Shown here piece by piece: positions 12,501 through 24,387 of a stretch of 64,000 nucleotides of DNA. Position 1 is the first letter of the stretch, and each line of letters opens with the position of its first letter. The DNA is taken from assembly GCA_034359265.1 (NCBI GenBank), contig CP136890.1, positions 85,027,501 to 85,091,500 on the forward strand, given 5' to 3'. This DNA is from Canna indica. Lineage: Eukaryota > Streptophyta > Magnoliopsida > Zingiberales > Cannaceae. The translations under genes were made by a program, and so were the position numbers. The notes beneath the pieces are model-generated. The model was not told the origin of the DNA, ran no database searches, and was given only the letters and a program-made list of their open reading frames with translations.

Positions 12501-14964
12501 TTTTCCATGTTTCGGTGTTATTTGATAGATAAGAGTTATTATTTTAATTTGATAAATAATTAAATAATGTAGGATAGTGGTATCCTATGTTAGGTGGTGA
12601 TTTACAGTATAGACAGTTGTGGTGGGTGCGAGTTGACTCCTATTGTAGCCGATGAATGTTGAATAGGTAAATTGACGATTTTATTCCTTGCTTCTAATTG
12701 CTTGATTTGCTTCTGAAATCCGTTGATATCCTGTTGCATTGTGTTGTTGAACATGCCATGTTGATGATTGCATGAGTCTGATTAGTTGTTATTCATTGAT
12801 GATGATTGAGTATGATATTATGCTAGGCATTGTGCACATTGTTATTGTTGTCATAAGTTGTATTTGCTAACATGTATTATTCTGGTTGCATCTTCAGTTG
12901 ATAGTTGTTGTAGCATTTATTATTGTTAGCATTGTAGATCAGTTGTGATGTGTCATGTGGTGAGGTCTAGCTATCATGCTGCTTATTGTATCAGTTATTG
13001 TTGCTAGTATTGTAGGTCAATTGTTGATGACATATTACATTATAACCGTTGTGGGCGCAAGCCCGGACACTGTTGATTGTTTGCCCGAGGAGTATAGGCG
13101 GTGACACCAGTGATCACCAAACTTTCACTCGAGTTGCTTGTGCGGCGTCGCGCTATTAGACGTCGACGGGCTCGTGTGCGGCATCGCAGTGTTAGACGTC
13201 GGCGAACTATCCTTGGATGGTCGCACCTCCTGCTTGAGCGGGCTTGAGGTGCCACTCTTGAGGTGCGAGAGTGCGGGAGAAACCCACTTGTCCACTATGC
13301 TCTTGATTGGTATGAGTTGCAATAGTTGATAGGTGAACATGTGTCTTGTTGTTGTTGACATGTTACATTTTATTATAGAGTCGTGTATTGTTGCATTTGC
13401 AGTATCATCGCATCATGATTGTTGTCCTTATTGTTGGCATATTGATTCTCCTACTCAGCTTTCCGCTGATGTTGTTTGTTGTTGCCTCAGATTTGCAGGT
13501 ATGTCGGTAGTTGAAGTTTGGTAGCTAGAATCCTGGGGGAGGAGGCGTCATCCGCTGCTTAGATGTTTCCTTAGTTATTTTTAGATTGATGTTGAACATT
13601 TGTGTAGAGAACTCTTTGTTGAAATGATGATTTCAGTTGTTCTTGTTGAGATTTTCTAGTGTTTCTCATTGTTAAGTTGTAGGTTGCGCTTCTCCTAGGT
13701 GAGGTCCCTTGTATAGAGATAAACTTAGGCAGGGCGTAATAGATATCGAGCAATATGAATAACAAATTGGAGAAGAACTGAGACCATTGACTCAATCCTG
13801 CTTGATTAAAGTGGTACAACAGGGGCCAATAGGAAGAATGGGTATTTGAGTTGTCAGTTTGATGAATGAAGTTGACAAGAGCAAGCTATATCTTTTTTCT
13901 CATTATAGTTTTGTGTCTCTAACGAGAGGATTTTTAAGAGGGGGTGTTTGCTATTGGGAATTTGGGATGATAAACAAAGAGAACATTGGAATGAACCATA
14001 ACAATTTTCTTATTATAAATCTCCAGTTGATACATAGCATAATAAGCTATTGCACTTGTTCTGTTTTTTCTTTGCTGCAATTTTCATATTACATATTTTT
14101 TTTAAAAATTCTCAAATGCCTGCCAAATGGGTCATGAAAGGTGAAAAAAAGAAAAGCATACCATGTTATATGGCATTTAACCAAAAAGTACTCTTTCCAA
14201 ATGTGTGATGTTGGGTACAGCCTGAGTGTATGCAAGATCCCCAAAATATTATGCCTATAAAATCTATGCCTCAATTATATGTACTGTGTTCTTTGGAGTT
14301 TTTCACCTGTTTCCCGAACAATTTGATTTTTGGAAGCATTCATAAGAAAAGCATGTTACTATGAAGAGGGAAGGCAGCACTGAACCAATCTATTATGCGA
14401 TATATAGTAATGGCAAAAACCACTCATCATAAAAGCAACATGTGGTTATATACCTTTGATATTTCAAGATCATCTTTAATATACTAATTCACTAGTAAAC
14501 ACTTTAGCAGTCATGCTGTCTGCTAACTATTATGTAAAAATTACCAAAGATGCTTGAAGAATCCCTATCAGAATTATAATCATTAACTCATTTCCTAGCA
14601 ACAGTTGAGACAGACTCCAATGACCTCAAGTACTAACTTTTGTTCATCGTGATACTAAACTTGGCAGGCCGATTCCAACCTTGGATATAATCTAATTACA
14701 GCCTTTGGCTTTAAAGCAGCGATATTAGGGGAGAACACACAGACAAAAAAAAAAGGTGTATCTTGATGAGAAAAAAGGTATTAATCGCACAAAATTACTC
14801 ATATTGGGGAGAACACACGACAGAAAAAAGAAAAGGTGTATCTTGATGAGAAACCAGTAAAAGCGAGGCGGAAAGCGCAGCATTGACGATCAAAGAAGCA
14901 ACTGGAAAAGAGAGAGCGAATTAAAAAAAAAGAGAAGGAAAGCAAGATAGGTCGGGAGACTTAC
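9592..14964 (-). other. Presumed first intron of the CACTA-C transposase transcript
   Basis: A splice donor cgatcg followed by gtaagt lies at 14965/14964, and an acceptor ttgacag ends at 9592, only 25 bases before the TnpD ATG. Between them I see no credible coding region. The stretch is AT-rich with small local duplications: gaaaggactag with caacaata near 10120 and 10285, aactgtgaggtatctta near 10480 and 10520, and gagaacacac with aaaggtgtatcttgatgag at 14732 and 14809. It also contains the solo LTR at 11723-13741. A leader exon followed by a long intron is my inference; no transcript evidence is available. Confidence 0.45.
11723..13741. mobile_element. Solo LTR, Ty3/gypsy-like family, TSD GATAT
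   Basis: It begins tgttatgacc and ends gggcgtaata, imperfect inverted ends, between two copies of gatat (11718-11722 and 13742-13746). The interior has a GC-rich part (11980-12260, and 13100-13270 with gacgtcg motifs) and AT-rich tracts. Several open frames in it (for example 12040-12243 and 13138-13329) have no recognisable domain. The sequence at 62160-64000 starts tgttatacctg and follows the same order (ttgcaaa, agccctaa, tgtagcag, ggacactgttgat, gtgacacc, gtgatcacc, gttagac), so both are copies of one LTR family. No internal region is next to it, hence a solo LTR. The gypsy assignment rests on length, terminal motif and 5-bp TSD only. Confidence 0.72.
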
Positions 14965-15250
14965 CGATCGTGGGGACGGAGGAAGTGACGGGCGGCGGTC
15001 GATGGTAGAGAATGGAGGAGAAAGTGTGCCCTAGATCAGTAGGGTGAAGAGAGGAGGAGAGGAATCTAGATGCTTCTTTATATGGTGATAGGGCTGCAGA
15101 TTGGTGATAGTGGAGGAGATTGAAGGTGGGATTGGTGATAGCACTGCAGATTGGAGGAGAAGGTGCGCGTCTGCCGAAAAAAAATGACGGAAAAGAATGA
15201 AGAGTTAAGAGGGTCGACTGCAGCGAATTAATAAAGTATATTTTTATTTA
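14965..15250 (-). promoter_or_regulatory. Putative leader exon and promoter region of CACTA-C
   Basis: This is a locally GC- and purine-rich stretch on the plus strand (pyrimidine-rich when transcribed from minus, ctcctctcctcctctcttc) directly upstream of the donor at 14964. It carries no open frame. In autonomous CACTA elements the promoter and untranslated leader occupy this position next to the 5' subterminal repeats. Start site not determinable by eye. Confidence 0.4.
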
Positions 15251-15413
15251 ATTTTAATATAATTAATTAAGTTTTAATGGTGATAGATTTTGAGGCTAAT
15301 GTTACCTATAAAATTAAAATAAATATTTTTTATTGTCTCTAAATCATATATTTAGTGACAAATAATTATATGCTTCTAAATGATTGCCTCTAATGATCAC
15401 TTTTGTTGTAGTG

Positions 15414-15614
15414 TATAAGTGTAGTTAGCCAATTCGTTGATTCACCTTGTGAGAGTCATTGAGAAGCTATATTAAGGATTCTTCATTATCTCAAGACTGG
15501 ACTAGAAAAATGACTCTTGTATAGTGATTGAGGACACCTACAGGTGACATGTTATTGTGATGCTGATTAGGCTGACTCACCTACTGATCGTCGATCAACC
15601 TCTGCTCATGTGGT
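15414..15614 (+). pseudogene. Copia-1 continued: RNase H start
   Basis: After CACTA-C the copia frame resumes: SVVSQFVDSP, then a short frameshifted stretch, then CDADWADSPTDRRSTSAHV, the conserved CDADWAG...DRRSTSG region at the start of the copia RNase H. The sequence is cut off at 15614 by the terminus of CACTA-D and the rest of the element was not found in the window, so it was deleted or lies elsewhere. Confidence 0.85.
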
Positions 15615-17179
15615 CACTACTGGAATAACAAGCATCAGCAATGGCTCCATCCGTTGCTGAAAGACATCAGCAACGACTTGCAACGGCTCGGCCCATTGCA
15701 ATGCAGCCGTGGTAGAAAATCGCGTTGCTGATAACTTAGCAACGGATTAGCAACGGCCGCTGCGGCCGTTGCTAATAACATTATCAGCAATGATTCTGCC
15801 ACGACTGTTGGACCGTTGTAGATAAATACATCAGCAACGGCCCGGTTGCCATGGCAAGGCCGTTAGTGAAAGCATGTTGCTAAGTCGTTGTTGTAGGTCA
15901 TCAGCAACGACTTTGAGGTTGCGGTCCTAAAAATACGATACACTTACAATAACGACTTTCCCATGGACTACCGTGGGAAAGTCGTTGCTGATGATGTTAA
16001 CCTGTAACTGAAAAATTCTAAAATTTCTAATTTCCATTAATACATTGATACATTTGACCTGATACATAACTCACACACCCATTAATACATTAATACACTC
16101 ATACATAACATACACATCACAGATACACTCAGATATACATCAAAATAATTATACTTATGTTTATAATTATCCACAATCATATAAAAACTATTCATATTCA
16201 AAACTATCGTATCAATATCCAAACAAAATAAGTCAATCAAGTATAGTATCAAAGTAACAAAGTCAATATCCAAACAAAACAATAAACCTCACGACGACGC
16301 ACCACTGGAATAACGAGCATCAGCAACGGCTCCATTCGTTGTTGAGCCGTTGCTGAAAGACATTAGCAACAGCTTGTAACGGCCCGCCCCTTTGCAACGT
16401 AGACGTAGTAGAAAATCACGTTGCCGATAACTTAGCAACGGATTAGCAATGGCCGCTGCGACCGTTGCTAATAACATTATTAGCAACGGTTCTGCCACGG
16501 CTACTGGGCCGTTGTAGATATGTACATCAGCAATGGAGCAGTGGTCGTGCCAAGGCCTTTAGTGAAAGCCCGTTGCTAAGCCGTTTGTTGTAGGTCGTCA
16601 GCAACGGCTTTGAGGTTGCGGCCTAGAAAATACGATACACTTTCAGTAACGGCTTTCCCACGGACAACCGTGGGAAGCCGTTGCTGATGATGTTAACCTG
16701 TAACTGAAAAGTTTTAAAATTTCTGTCAATCAATCATAATTGCTTCAGTTAATGCCTTTAGGTGAGATGGTCCTATTCCATTCGGGATTCATGTTATTTA
16801 TATTGTACTAAGTATTTCTTTTAACTGCTAACTTCATTCTAAATTTCAGCAGCATCTCCCTACAGTTCTCCGAATATGCATATCATCTGGGCGCGTATCG
16901 AAGAACAAGAGAGACACAGTAGCCAAAATTTAAGAATTAATGAGTTAACGGTTAAAAGAAAAAACTAAGTGCAATACAAATAACTATATTCCCAAATTGT
17001 CCAATCAGGAATAATTCAAGGGTCGTACGTCGTATAAAAGATCATCTACTTCTTTTACACGAACATACAACCCCCGAACGAATCTAAGGTTTTGCTAAAT
17101 CATATTTGACTCGTCGATGCGTATGTTAAACGTATCAACTTATCGGATGGATGATTATTTTCTAAATATTTCGAGTCGG

Positions 17180-17305
17180 TTCGAGTCCATAGTGGACAAT
17201 TCCGACGCGAGTCCAAAGTGGATGATTCCGATACGAGTCCAAAGTGGACAACTTCGGCGCAAGTCCGAGATGGACGATTCCGGCGCGAGTTCGAAGTGAA
17301 CGATT
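17180..17305 (-). repeat. Minisatellite in the CACTA-E leader
   Basis: About four degenerate units of roughly 30 bases contain gagtccaaagtggacaattc with variants. The same unit in reverse complement (gtccactttggactcgcg) is repeated at 42687-42880 in CACTA-H, at the corresponding position upstream of the transposase. It is therefore a family feature and not a local accident. Function unknown. Confidence 0.8.
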
Positions 17306-17796
17306 CTAATTAATCTAAATATAAAGATTAATAATAAAATTAATCTAAATTAATCTAATCTAAATATTTATCTAAATTAATCTAAAGATCAACATTAATC
17401 TAAATTAATCTAATCTAATCTAAACATCTAAATTAACATAAACATTTAAGGGGCGACGATGGCAAGCAGCAGGCGGAGATCAGCGGCGGCAGCAGCAGGA
17501 AGAGGAAGAAGAAGGAGGAAGGGGCGGGCGTGATCGGTTGACCTATATGAACTTATCAGCAACGACTCACTCGTCCGTTAGAAAATAGTTGCTCATAAGT
17601 AACATCATCAGTAATGGCAAACGCGCGATCGGCTCAAGAGTGACGGATGTCGTAGCCGTAACTAAGACGTTACTAATGTGATAATATATCTGCAACGGCT
17701 CAAGCGGCTGTAACAAAGCTGTTGCAGATACATCACATCTGCAACAGCCCGAGCGGCCATAAGAACGTCGTTAGAAATTGCAATGGCTTGAGTGGC

Positions 17797-20357
17797 TGTA
17801 AGACCCGGAAAATTTTCCTAATATGAAAATATGTTTTGGTGCAGCGCGCCGGACCCGGGGGTAGTCGAGTCGAGCCTCAGGATCGCCTCGAGTGAAAAGG
17901 TATGACTTGACTAATGATTCATGGAATCTATGTGGGTGATTAACTTTCCTTTTATGAATTCATTCCTTAAATCAAGTTAAATTGATTCATATTATGGGTT
18001 GAGTCAGAACCCAAGTTGAGTTTGGGTTTAGTCGAGGTTCGAGTATGAGTTAAGTGAGTCATGGAGCTATCTTTGGAAGGCTAGATGGGGGATTAAAACC
18101 CTCATCTTGCAGCCGTGCGACTCATCCCATGAGTCGCACAAGGCTGCCTAGGGGGAGAGAGGAGGACGAGCAAGGGAAAGCTTGAAGGACTTGGATCGAT
18201 CCGAGATTTCACATTGTCGCCGGAAAATTTCAAGTCGTCGTCGCCCGATCTTTCGTTCTCCGCAATCTATGTGAGTGGTTAGAGTTAGAAGCATGGATGA
18301 GGCGGGTAGCCTAACCCCTAGTTGTGATAGGACGAGTTTCTCACGATCTTTCCGTCGGATCTTGGTTTTATCGACGTGTAATCGTTGTTTTGTATGATTT
18401 CTTGTCAAAGTACCTTGTTTCTTCATCGATTTTCAATTGTTAGGGCTGCCAAGTCATGGGGAAAGGGGAAAGGTCATGCCAAAATTTTCCCCAATTCCCT
18501 TGACGGCAAAAAGGCCCTTAGATGATCTCATGTTCATGATTGATGTAGTTCAAATCATAGGTTTCACGCGTCATGAAGCATATCTTCCCTAGATCTCTCT
18601 TGATGTGGCCGAATGAACCCTACACCTCATGAAGAGGGTTCGGCCAAGGGTAAGGGAAGGGGTAAAATAGTCCATTGATATTAAGTTATACTCATAATCG
18701 AAGAATTAGAGGTATAGCTAGAGTCTACTTTTCCTTTTCCTACCTTAAGGACCATGGCCGAGCAAGGTTCTTCTTGCTCATGGCTCGGCCAAGACTAGGG
18801 AGGGGAGAAGAGAGTAGCTTTAGATGGAAACTTACATGATTATGAGATTCACACATATAGGAATAACAATACTTGGGAAGAACATCAAACATAGCAAGTA
18901 AATTGATTGAATTGGAATTGTAGGAATGCTAGACTTATGACCATCCTTAGCATTAGATATTTAACTTTGAAATGTTGAAATTGTTTACCATGCTTAGTAA
19001 TTTCTACCTTTTTCAGAATTTATTATTACCGTGCCATGCTAGATAATTGCTTCTTAATGTGCTAAATTCCTAAGGTAGTGTAAAGTTGTTACGCATATAT
19101 ATATTGTGACCATATATAGTAGATGTTACAATACTTGAATATTTCCTTGAGATTATACATGCTGCCCAAAAATGTTCATGGGCGGAATTCCCAAGTCGAC
19201 GCAAGGAATTCCTCACCCAATGTAGTGTAGAAGGGTAGACAACATGTAAGGTGTCGCGAGACGTCCTTCGTGCTTATATGGAAACTTAGCTAGGAGACAA
19301 TATTACTTCTAGGACTTCTTGTAAACATTTGGAAACCTAGAACTCCTAGGTGTACACATTGTGAAAGGGCGGCATAAATTATTGACCCTGTAGCCCGGAT
19401 TAGGGCCAGATACGGGCAATGACCCGAAGTGTATATATGGAAACCCTAGGATATTGATTGTGTGATGTGCTTGAGATGGTCCGTCGAGGAGCGTGGAGGT
19501 CGGGAATGACCAATGCTCAGCTCGGCCAATGTTGGGTCTTGAGGTGCGCCAGCGGGCCCGCTAGGTGCCTAGGTGCCAGACCCCAGTTGGGTGGGACTAG
19601 CTATCCTTATCCCAGACGGTGTCCGAAGACTAGTGGACCATCCTAGTCGACGGCCCAAGATTGTTTGCTTACATCTTGAGATGATGTGGCCGATGGCCAG
19701 TATGATACTACCTGATATGGTAGGGACGACTGTAGCCGAGATATTTATTCCATAAGCAGGCCCAAGGGCTGGATGCCGGAGGCTTGATAGGCCAAGATGA
19801 CAGGTTATCATATTCAGTTGTACAGATTGATCCATTGGGGGTCGGTAGTCGCATTAGAAGTATTTTACCTCATTGTACATTCATTTTGTTTGCCTTACAT
19901 GATATATGCATGATTGAGGCTTATGTGGAGGTTCACTAGAGCCACTCACTGAGTCCCAAGTGGACTCACAATTTATTCTTTATTTTTGCAGAGCATGAGC
20001 AATGACTTAGCTTGTCAACATGGTGCAACTGGTGGGCGGGAGGTGGTGCCATATCTCGTAGCGACGTCCATGAGTCTTAGACTAGTGTCTAGTAGTGTTT
20101 GTTTTGTTTCTACAATGACAGTTGTATTCGAAAAAGAGTTGTAAAACTTGTTACTTGAACGTTCAGTTATTTTGATGTTGGTGTTCTTACTTGTTTTGGA
20201 AAACATAAAAATTATGACTTTGAAAACTTTTAATAAAGTATGTTGAGATTTATTTTATTCGATATGTCTTGGTTTTCTTTGTGTCAGTGTAGATAGTAGG
20301 CTACAGGGCAGGATGTAGGCCCTGGCCGGTCACACTACCCTCAATTGGGGTGTGACA
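17797..20357. mobile_element. Solo LTR, 2.56 kb, inside CACTA-E
   Basis: It starts tgtaagacccgg and ends ggggtgtgaca (TG...CA with short inverted ends). The flanks gtggc (17792-17796) and gcggt (20358-20362) differ by two C/T changes, as expected if a GCGGC duplication decayed by methyl-C deamination. The sequence is the reverse complement of 56847-59548 with many indels: both contain the gccctaggg, gggcccgctag, cggccaag and gtagcctac regions in mirrored order. It has no internal retrotransposon sequence nearby and no plausible protein. LTR length and ends suggest Ty3/gypsy. Confidence 0.82.
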
Positions 20358-20407
20358 GCGGTCGTTGCCGATAGTCGTTGCTGAAGAACATATTTTTAAT
20401 AGTGACG

Positions 20408-21902
20408 GTGGAGGAAGGTCTGGATCATAATATGGCGGGGTCTGGAGTGCTTGGGTGTACACCGGCATGGATTGGCTTGAGGATGCTGGATCTGATGATG
20501 CTGAAGGGATGCCTGCTCAAGTATGAGCTGAGATGTTGCATTGCATAGCATGCATCTCTGCCATCATCTGACTCTGTCGCTCCATCATCTCACTCTGACA
20601 CGCGATCGTCTCCTCCAGTGCCCTTATCCTATAGCTCTGATCATAATTAGTCACCAGCGACCGAAGGGGTCGGTGCCCCAAGCGGCTCGAGCACGGCTCA
20701 TGCATGACCACTGTCTGCAAAGCCATATACACGACCGTGCTCCCAGCCACCTGCGCCATCGACCCACGCTCCTGCGCCAAAGTCCTCAGGGGTTCCCCCG
20801 CGCTACATCACCGTCTGACTGTAGGTCTCCTTCTCGAGTTTGATTGTTTGTTTCATATTTTTCCTAAAACTTAAATTATAAATAAATAATGAATAATTTA
20901 AACAAATATATTTACCATAATGATTGCAGTGCGGGTGTCGATGTACTCCCCCGTCCCATGTCCTCGACGGTGAGTCCGCTCAAACACCTCCATCGGGGAG
21001 GGTCACTGGATAGTCCCGTCGTCCATCACCGTCGTCTACATTTACAAAACAAATACATTATTTATTACACAGAGTAACAAATAAAATATATAATTGAATT
21101 TAAGGTATAATACTTACCATACAACGAACGTGCATTACAAATGATATTGAGCCGCCGGTGTGACGCGCTCCTCCCTCGGACATGCGGTTCCTAGCCGCAG
21201 TCCTAGAAACCTCATGCCATCGATCCGTCGACCATAACGCCATGAGCTGGTCCCATATATCCGGAGTAATCCAATCGGGGCCGTATCCCCGAGTCTCCGC
21301 GATGTTTGTGGTCCCAGCTCGGGCCATCGCCTGGGACCAGGTTTGCCATAACTGGTCGTTGTACCTTTGTCGGGAAATAGCCTCCCAGGCAGTGTAAATG
21401 AAGGACCTCTGGTCCTTAGCCCATGTACAGCGAGCTTGCAAAATAATAATATCAGTACCAATATTAATCATCATGTATATAAAAAAAAAATATGTGCCTC
21501 AAACTCGCGCCATAGAATGTCGACATGCTCACTGGGCACGTGAGACCACGTGGGCCATGCCCCATGCATGTATCATCGGATCGTAGAAGATATGGTCCTC
21601 GGCACTTCCTCCTGCTCGAACTTGCACAACAAAAATAATATTCAATATTATATTATGATATAATGAATTTGTAATAATTCATAATTCATGATACATTACC
21701 ACTCCCAAATCACACTAACGAGTCTACGTGACTCTGTGGCTGGTGGAGGCTGCCACCTATTCGGCCCGCATGGCCGCCTACGTCTCGATGAACTAGCCTC
21801 AACGGGATGAGGATCAACGGCAGGAGTATCATCGGCAGGAGGATCAACAGCAGGAGGAAGTGCTGGAGTCCGACGATAACCACGACCCGACATATATATC
21901 AA
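20408..21902 (-). pseudogene. CACTA-D TnpA (Ptta/En/Spm transposase), multi-exon
   Basis: On the minus strand the gene opens with MSGRGYRRTPALPPAVDPP (21890s) and an Arg/Ser-rich segment. A block WAKDQRSFIYTAWEAISRQR follows, then the conserved core WDQLMALWSTDRWHEVSRTA and RNRMSEGGARHTGGSISF (about 21300-21130). Further exons give PSPMEVFERTHRRGHGTGEY (21000-20940), GGWEHGRVYGFADSGHA (20800-20690) and a coiled-coil-like tail RALEETIACQSEMMERQSQM (20640-20560). With CACTA-E removed, the tail ends DPDLPPPSS and a stop at the old insertion site. It binds subterminal repeats in this family. Stops in several blocks indicate decay. The CACTA-H protein at 45850-46916 is its closest visible relative. 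Confidence 0.82.
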
Positions 21903-21965
21903 ATAAGCAGATAATTAGATTATATATATAGTAGAGATATATTTAATAGAAGATATACTTTACAA

Positions 21966-24387
21966 TTATTCCTCATCATCTGAGTAATAGTCTTCGATTT
22001 CTTCCTCTTCTTCATCTTCTTCATCTCCAGCTTCCTCAACTTCATGATCGTGACCATCAACATATTCAACTTCTAATTGAACTAACGCTGTGTCTGCATC
22101 CTCGAGTATTGGAATAATATGATCTACAGCAAGAGGATCATCTTCTTGATAGAAATCATCTGTCACATCAGGTATCGGCTCATTTTCTCCCCCTATTGGA
22201 TCAATTCTTCATCTACCAATCTGCTCTATCTTCATCAGATTACACGCCAATCTGCTCTATCTTTATTTCGAGCCGGAAACTTCGTGTAATATACTTGTTC
22301 GGCTTATGATGCCAATATAAAAGGCTCATTTACCTCAACAAGTTTGTATTTTGGATGAACTTTCATGCCTCTTTCTATTGTATCGAACCAATGACATCTA
22401 AATAGGATAATTGATTTCAAGCCGAAGTAGTGCAATTCTATCACTTCTTCCACCAGTCCATAAAAATCCATATCACATTCAACATACGTTGTCCCTTTCA
22501 CGCACACCTCGTCATTCATCGTCTGTTGACCTCTTGTAACTCTAACTCCGGTCTCTTACAAAGTATTTTTGGATAATATCAGGCATTGACATTATCTTTA
22601 GTTTTCCCGGGAACATCCATCAAAGTGTTAAAAATATTATCAAACACATTTTTCTCAATGTGCATGATGTCTAAATTATGCTGAATCAGTAATGAACTCC
22701 AATACGGTAATTCCTAAAAGATACTTTTTTTCACTCAGTTATGTGTTTGACCAAAGCCTGACACTCTTTCATTCCGACCAAACACTATCTAACATTTGTT
22801 CACCATACATCATTGGTGGTGGCTCATCCCTTTCGACTCAGCCCTTACTAAATTTATTACGATTCCTTCGATACTGATGGTTAGCCGATAGGAATCGACG
22901 ATGACAGTCAAAGAATGAGATTTTTCGTCCGTTCTGAAGACTGAATGATTTAGAGTGTTCCATACAATACGGACAAGAGAGTCAGCCGTGAATGCTCCAA
23001 CCAGACAACATGTCATAGGCCGGGAAATCATTGATTGTCCACAAGACTGCGACCTTTAAATTAAAGTTTTGCTTCCGATGACAATCATAAGTAACAGCTC
23101 CCTCAGTCCACAATGTTTTCAATTCATCTATTAGAGGTCTGAGAAACACGTCAATTTCTTTTCGTGGACCCTGAGGACCCGGAATAATCATCGAAAGATA
23201 AAGAAATTCATCTTTCATACACATTGACGGCGGCAAATTATAAATTGTTAGCAGCACTGGCCAAACTAAATATAGAGTTGTAGAATGACCAAATGGATTA
23301 AAACCATTAGTGCATAATCCCAATATGATATTTCTAGTATGCCTAGCAAATGAAGGATAACATCTATCAAAATGTTTCCATGCTTCATTGTCGGATGGAT
23401 GAGTCATTACTATATTGTCCCGACTTCTTGCATGCCAACTCTTGTAGGGGTCCATCTTTTCCGACATGAATAATATTTGAAGCCTCGGTGTCAGTGGAAA
23501 ATACCGAAGCACCTTAAACGAGATATTTTTCTGTCGGACCGATTTCTTCTCCTTATAACAAGGATGTTCACATACAGGGCATTTATCCAACTGCGCATTG
23601 TTTTATAATATAAAATGTAGTTATTTTGGCACGCGTGTATTTTTTCATACACAAGCCCTAATTTTCTCATCAACTTTTTAGTCTTATAAAAAGTTGGCTC
23701 AAACTTATTATCAGTAGGCAGCATTGCATTAATCAATCCCGCAATCCGATCAAACGCAACCCCACTGATATTACAATCGGACTTGATGTTCAGGAGTTGC
23801 GTCATTGCCGAAAACCTAGTGTATTTAGGGCAATTCTCATACAAAGGTTCATCGGCAGATTTCAACATCTCATAAAATATTGCGGCTTCTTTATTCGATA
23901 ATTCAATCTCTACTGCAGGTTGTACTTCTGATAGCAATTTTGTGACATCAACACCTGTAGTATCTAGCGGCACTGACGTCTCAGTAACTGACTGATGGAC
24001 ATTAGATGGACTATCAAGACTATCAAGTATCATAGTTCTATACGGATTAGATGGACTGGATAAAGAAACACCGGCAGAGGAATATTCACCATGTGTCTGA
24101 ATGACAAGATTGCTCGACGTCCTGACTTCACGTGACTCCCCCTGACAAGTCCATATAAAATATTTTAGTGCAAATCCTTTGCTATACAGATCCAGAGTGA
24201 TAGTTTCTCGATCCAAAAATCGGGCATTCATACAAATGCAACACGGACATTGGATTTCATCACCGACACTAACGAATTTCTAATTCGAATAGGCAAAATT
24301 TAGGAAGTAAGTTATGCCTAAGCCAAACTAATTCGTTAAAGCTCCATGATCAAAACGTCGGTACATCCAACTTCGATCGCCCGACAT
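21966..24387 (-). pseudogene. CACTA-D TnpD transposase, broken
   Basis: The start MSGDRSWMYRRFDHGALTN is at 24387, followed by a transposase-associated domain (DEIQCPCCICMNARFLDRET) with two early stops. The Transposase_21 domain follows (LCTNGFNPFGHSTTLYLVWP, NLPPSMCMKDEFLYLSMIIP, VTYDCHRKQNFNL, WTINDFPAYDMLSGWSIHG; about 23400-22980). HNLDIMHIEKNVFDNIF lies at 22690-22630. DUF4218 is deleted: the sequence jumps at about 22520 to a DUF4216 block (DFYGLVEEVIELHYFGLKSI). The gene ends in a very acidic tail at 22166-21966 (DEEDEEEEEIEDYYSDDEE). It shares stretches almost word for word with the CACTA-H protein at 43324-45830. Stops and frameshifts make it non-functional. Confidence 0.87.

Larger units (their letters stand above)
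3336..15413 (-). mobile_element. CACTA transposon, 12.1 kb (CACTA-C), TSD TAT
   Basis: The left end cactataagaaaagtg (3336) and the right end cacttttgttgtagtg (to 15413) are inverted partners, flanked by tat at 3333-3335 and 15414-15416. Removing the element and one tat restores the copia reading frame across the site (ISFAI then SVVSQF), which proves the boundaries. Inside are AT-rich subterminal repeats, minus-strand TnpA and TnpD genes, a hAT MITE and a solo LTR. The transposase genes contain stops, so this copy is probably not autonomous. Confidence 0.93.
16300..20404 (-). mobile_element. Non-autonomous CACTA deletion derivative (CACTA-E), TSD ACG
   Basis: Ends are caccactggaataac at 16300 (one base off the CACTA consensus) and tttttaatagtg to 20404, flanked by acg at 16297-16299 and 20405-20407. 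The 3' part (16300-16710) closely matches the 3' end of CACTA-D (15615-16030). The 5' part (16730-17570) matches the CACTA-D/H leader up to just before the transposase ATG. No transposase codon remains, so this is an internally deleted derivative of the same family that landed inside a relative. It contains a minisatellite, a GC-rich block (17455-17530) and a 2.6 kb solo LTR. Confidence 0.88.

Noticed and set aside
12040..12508. Possible small genes in the 11.7-13.7 kb region
   Set aside because: They fall in a solo LTR bounded by gatat duplications; no domain, overlapping frames on both strands.
15615..20404. A single CACTA element from 15615 to 20404
   Set aside because: The flanking triplets ggt and acg do not match, and an inner terminus at 16300 with acg fits much better.
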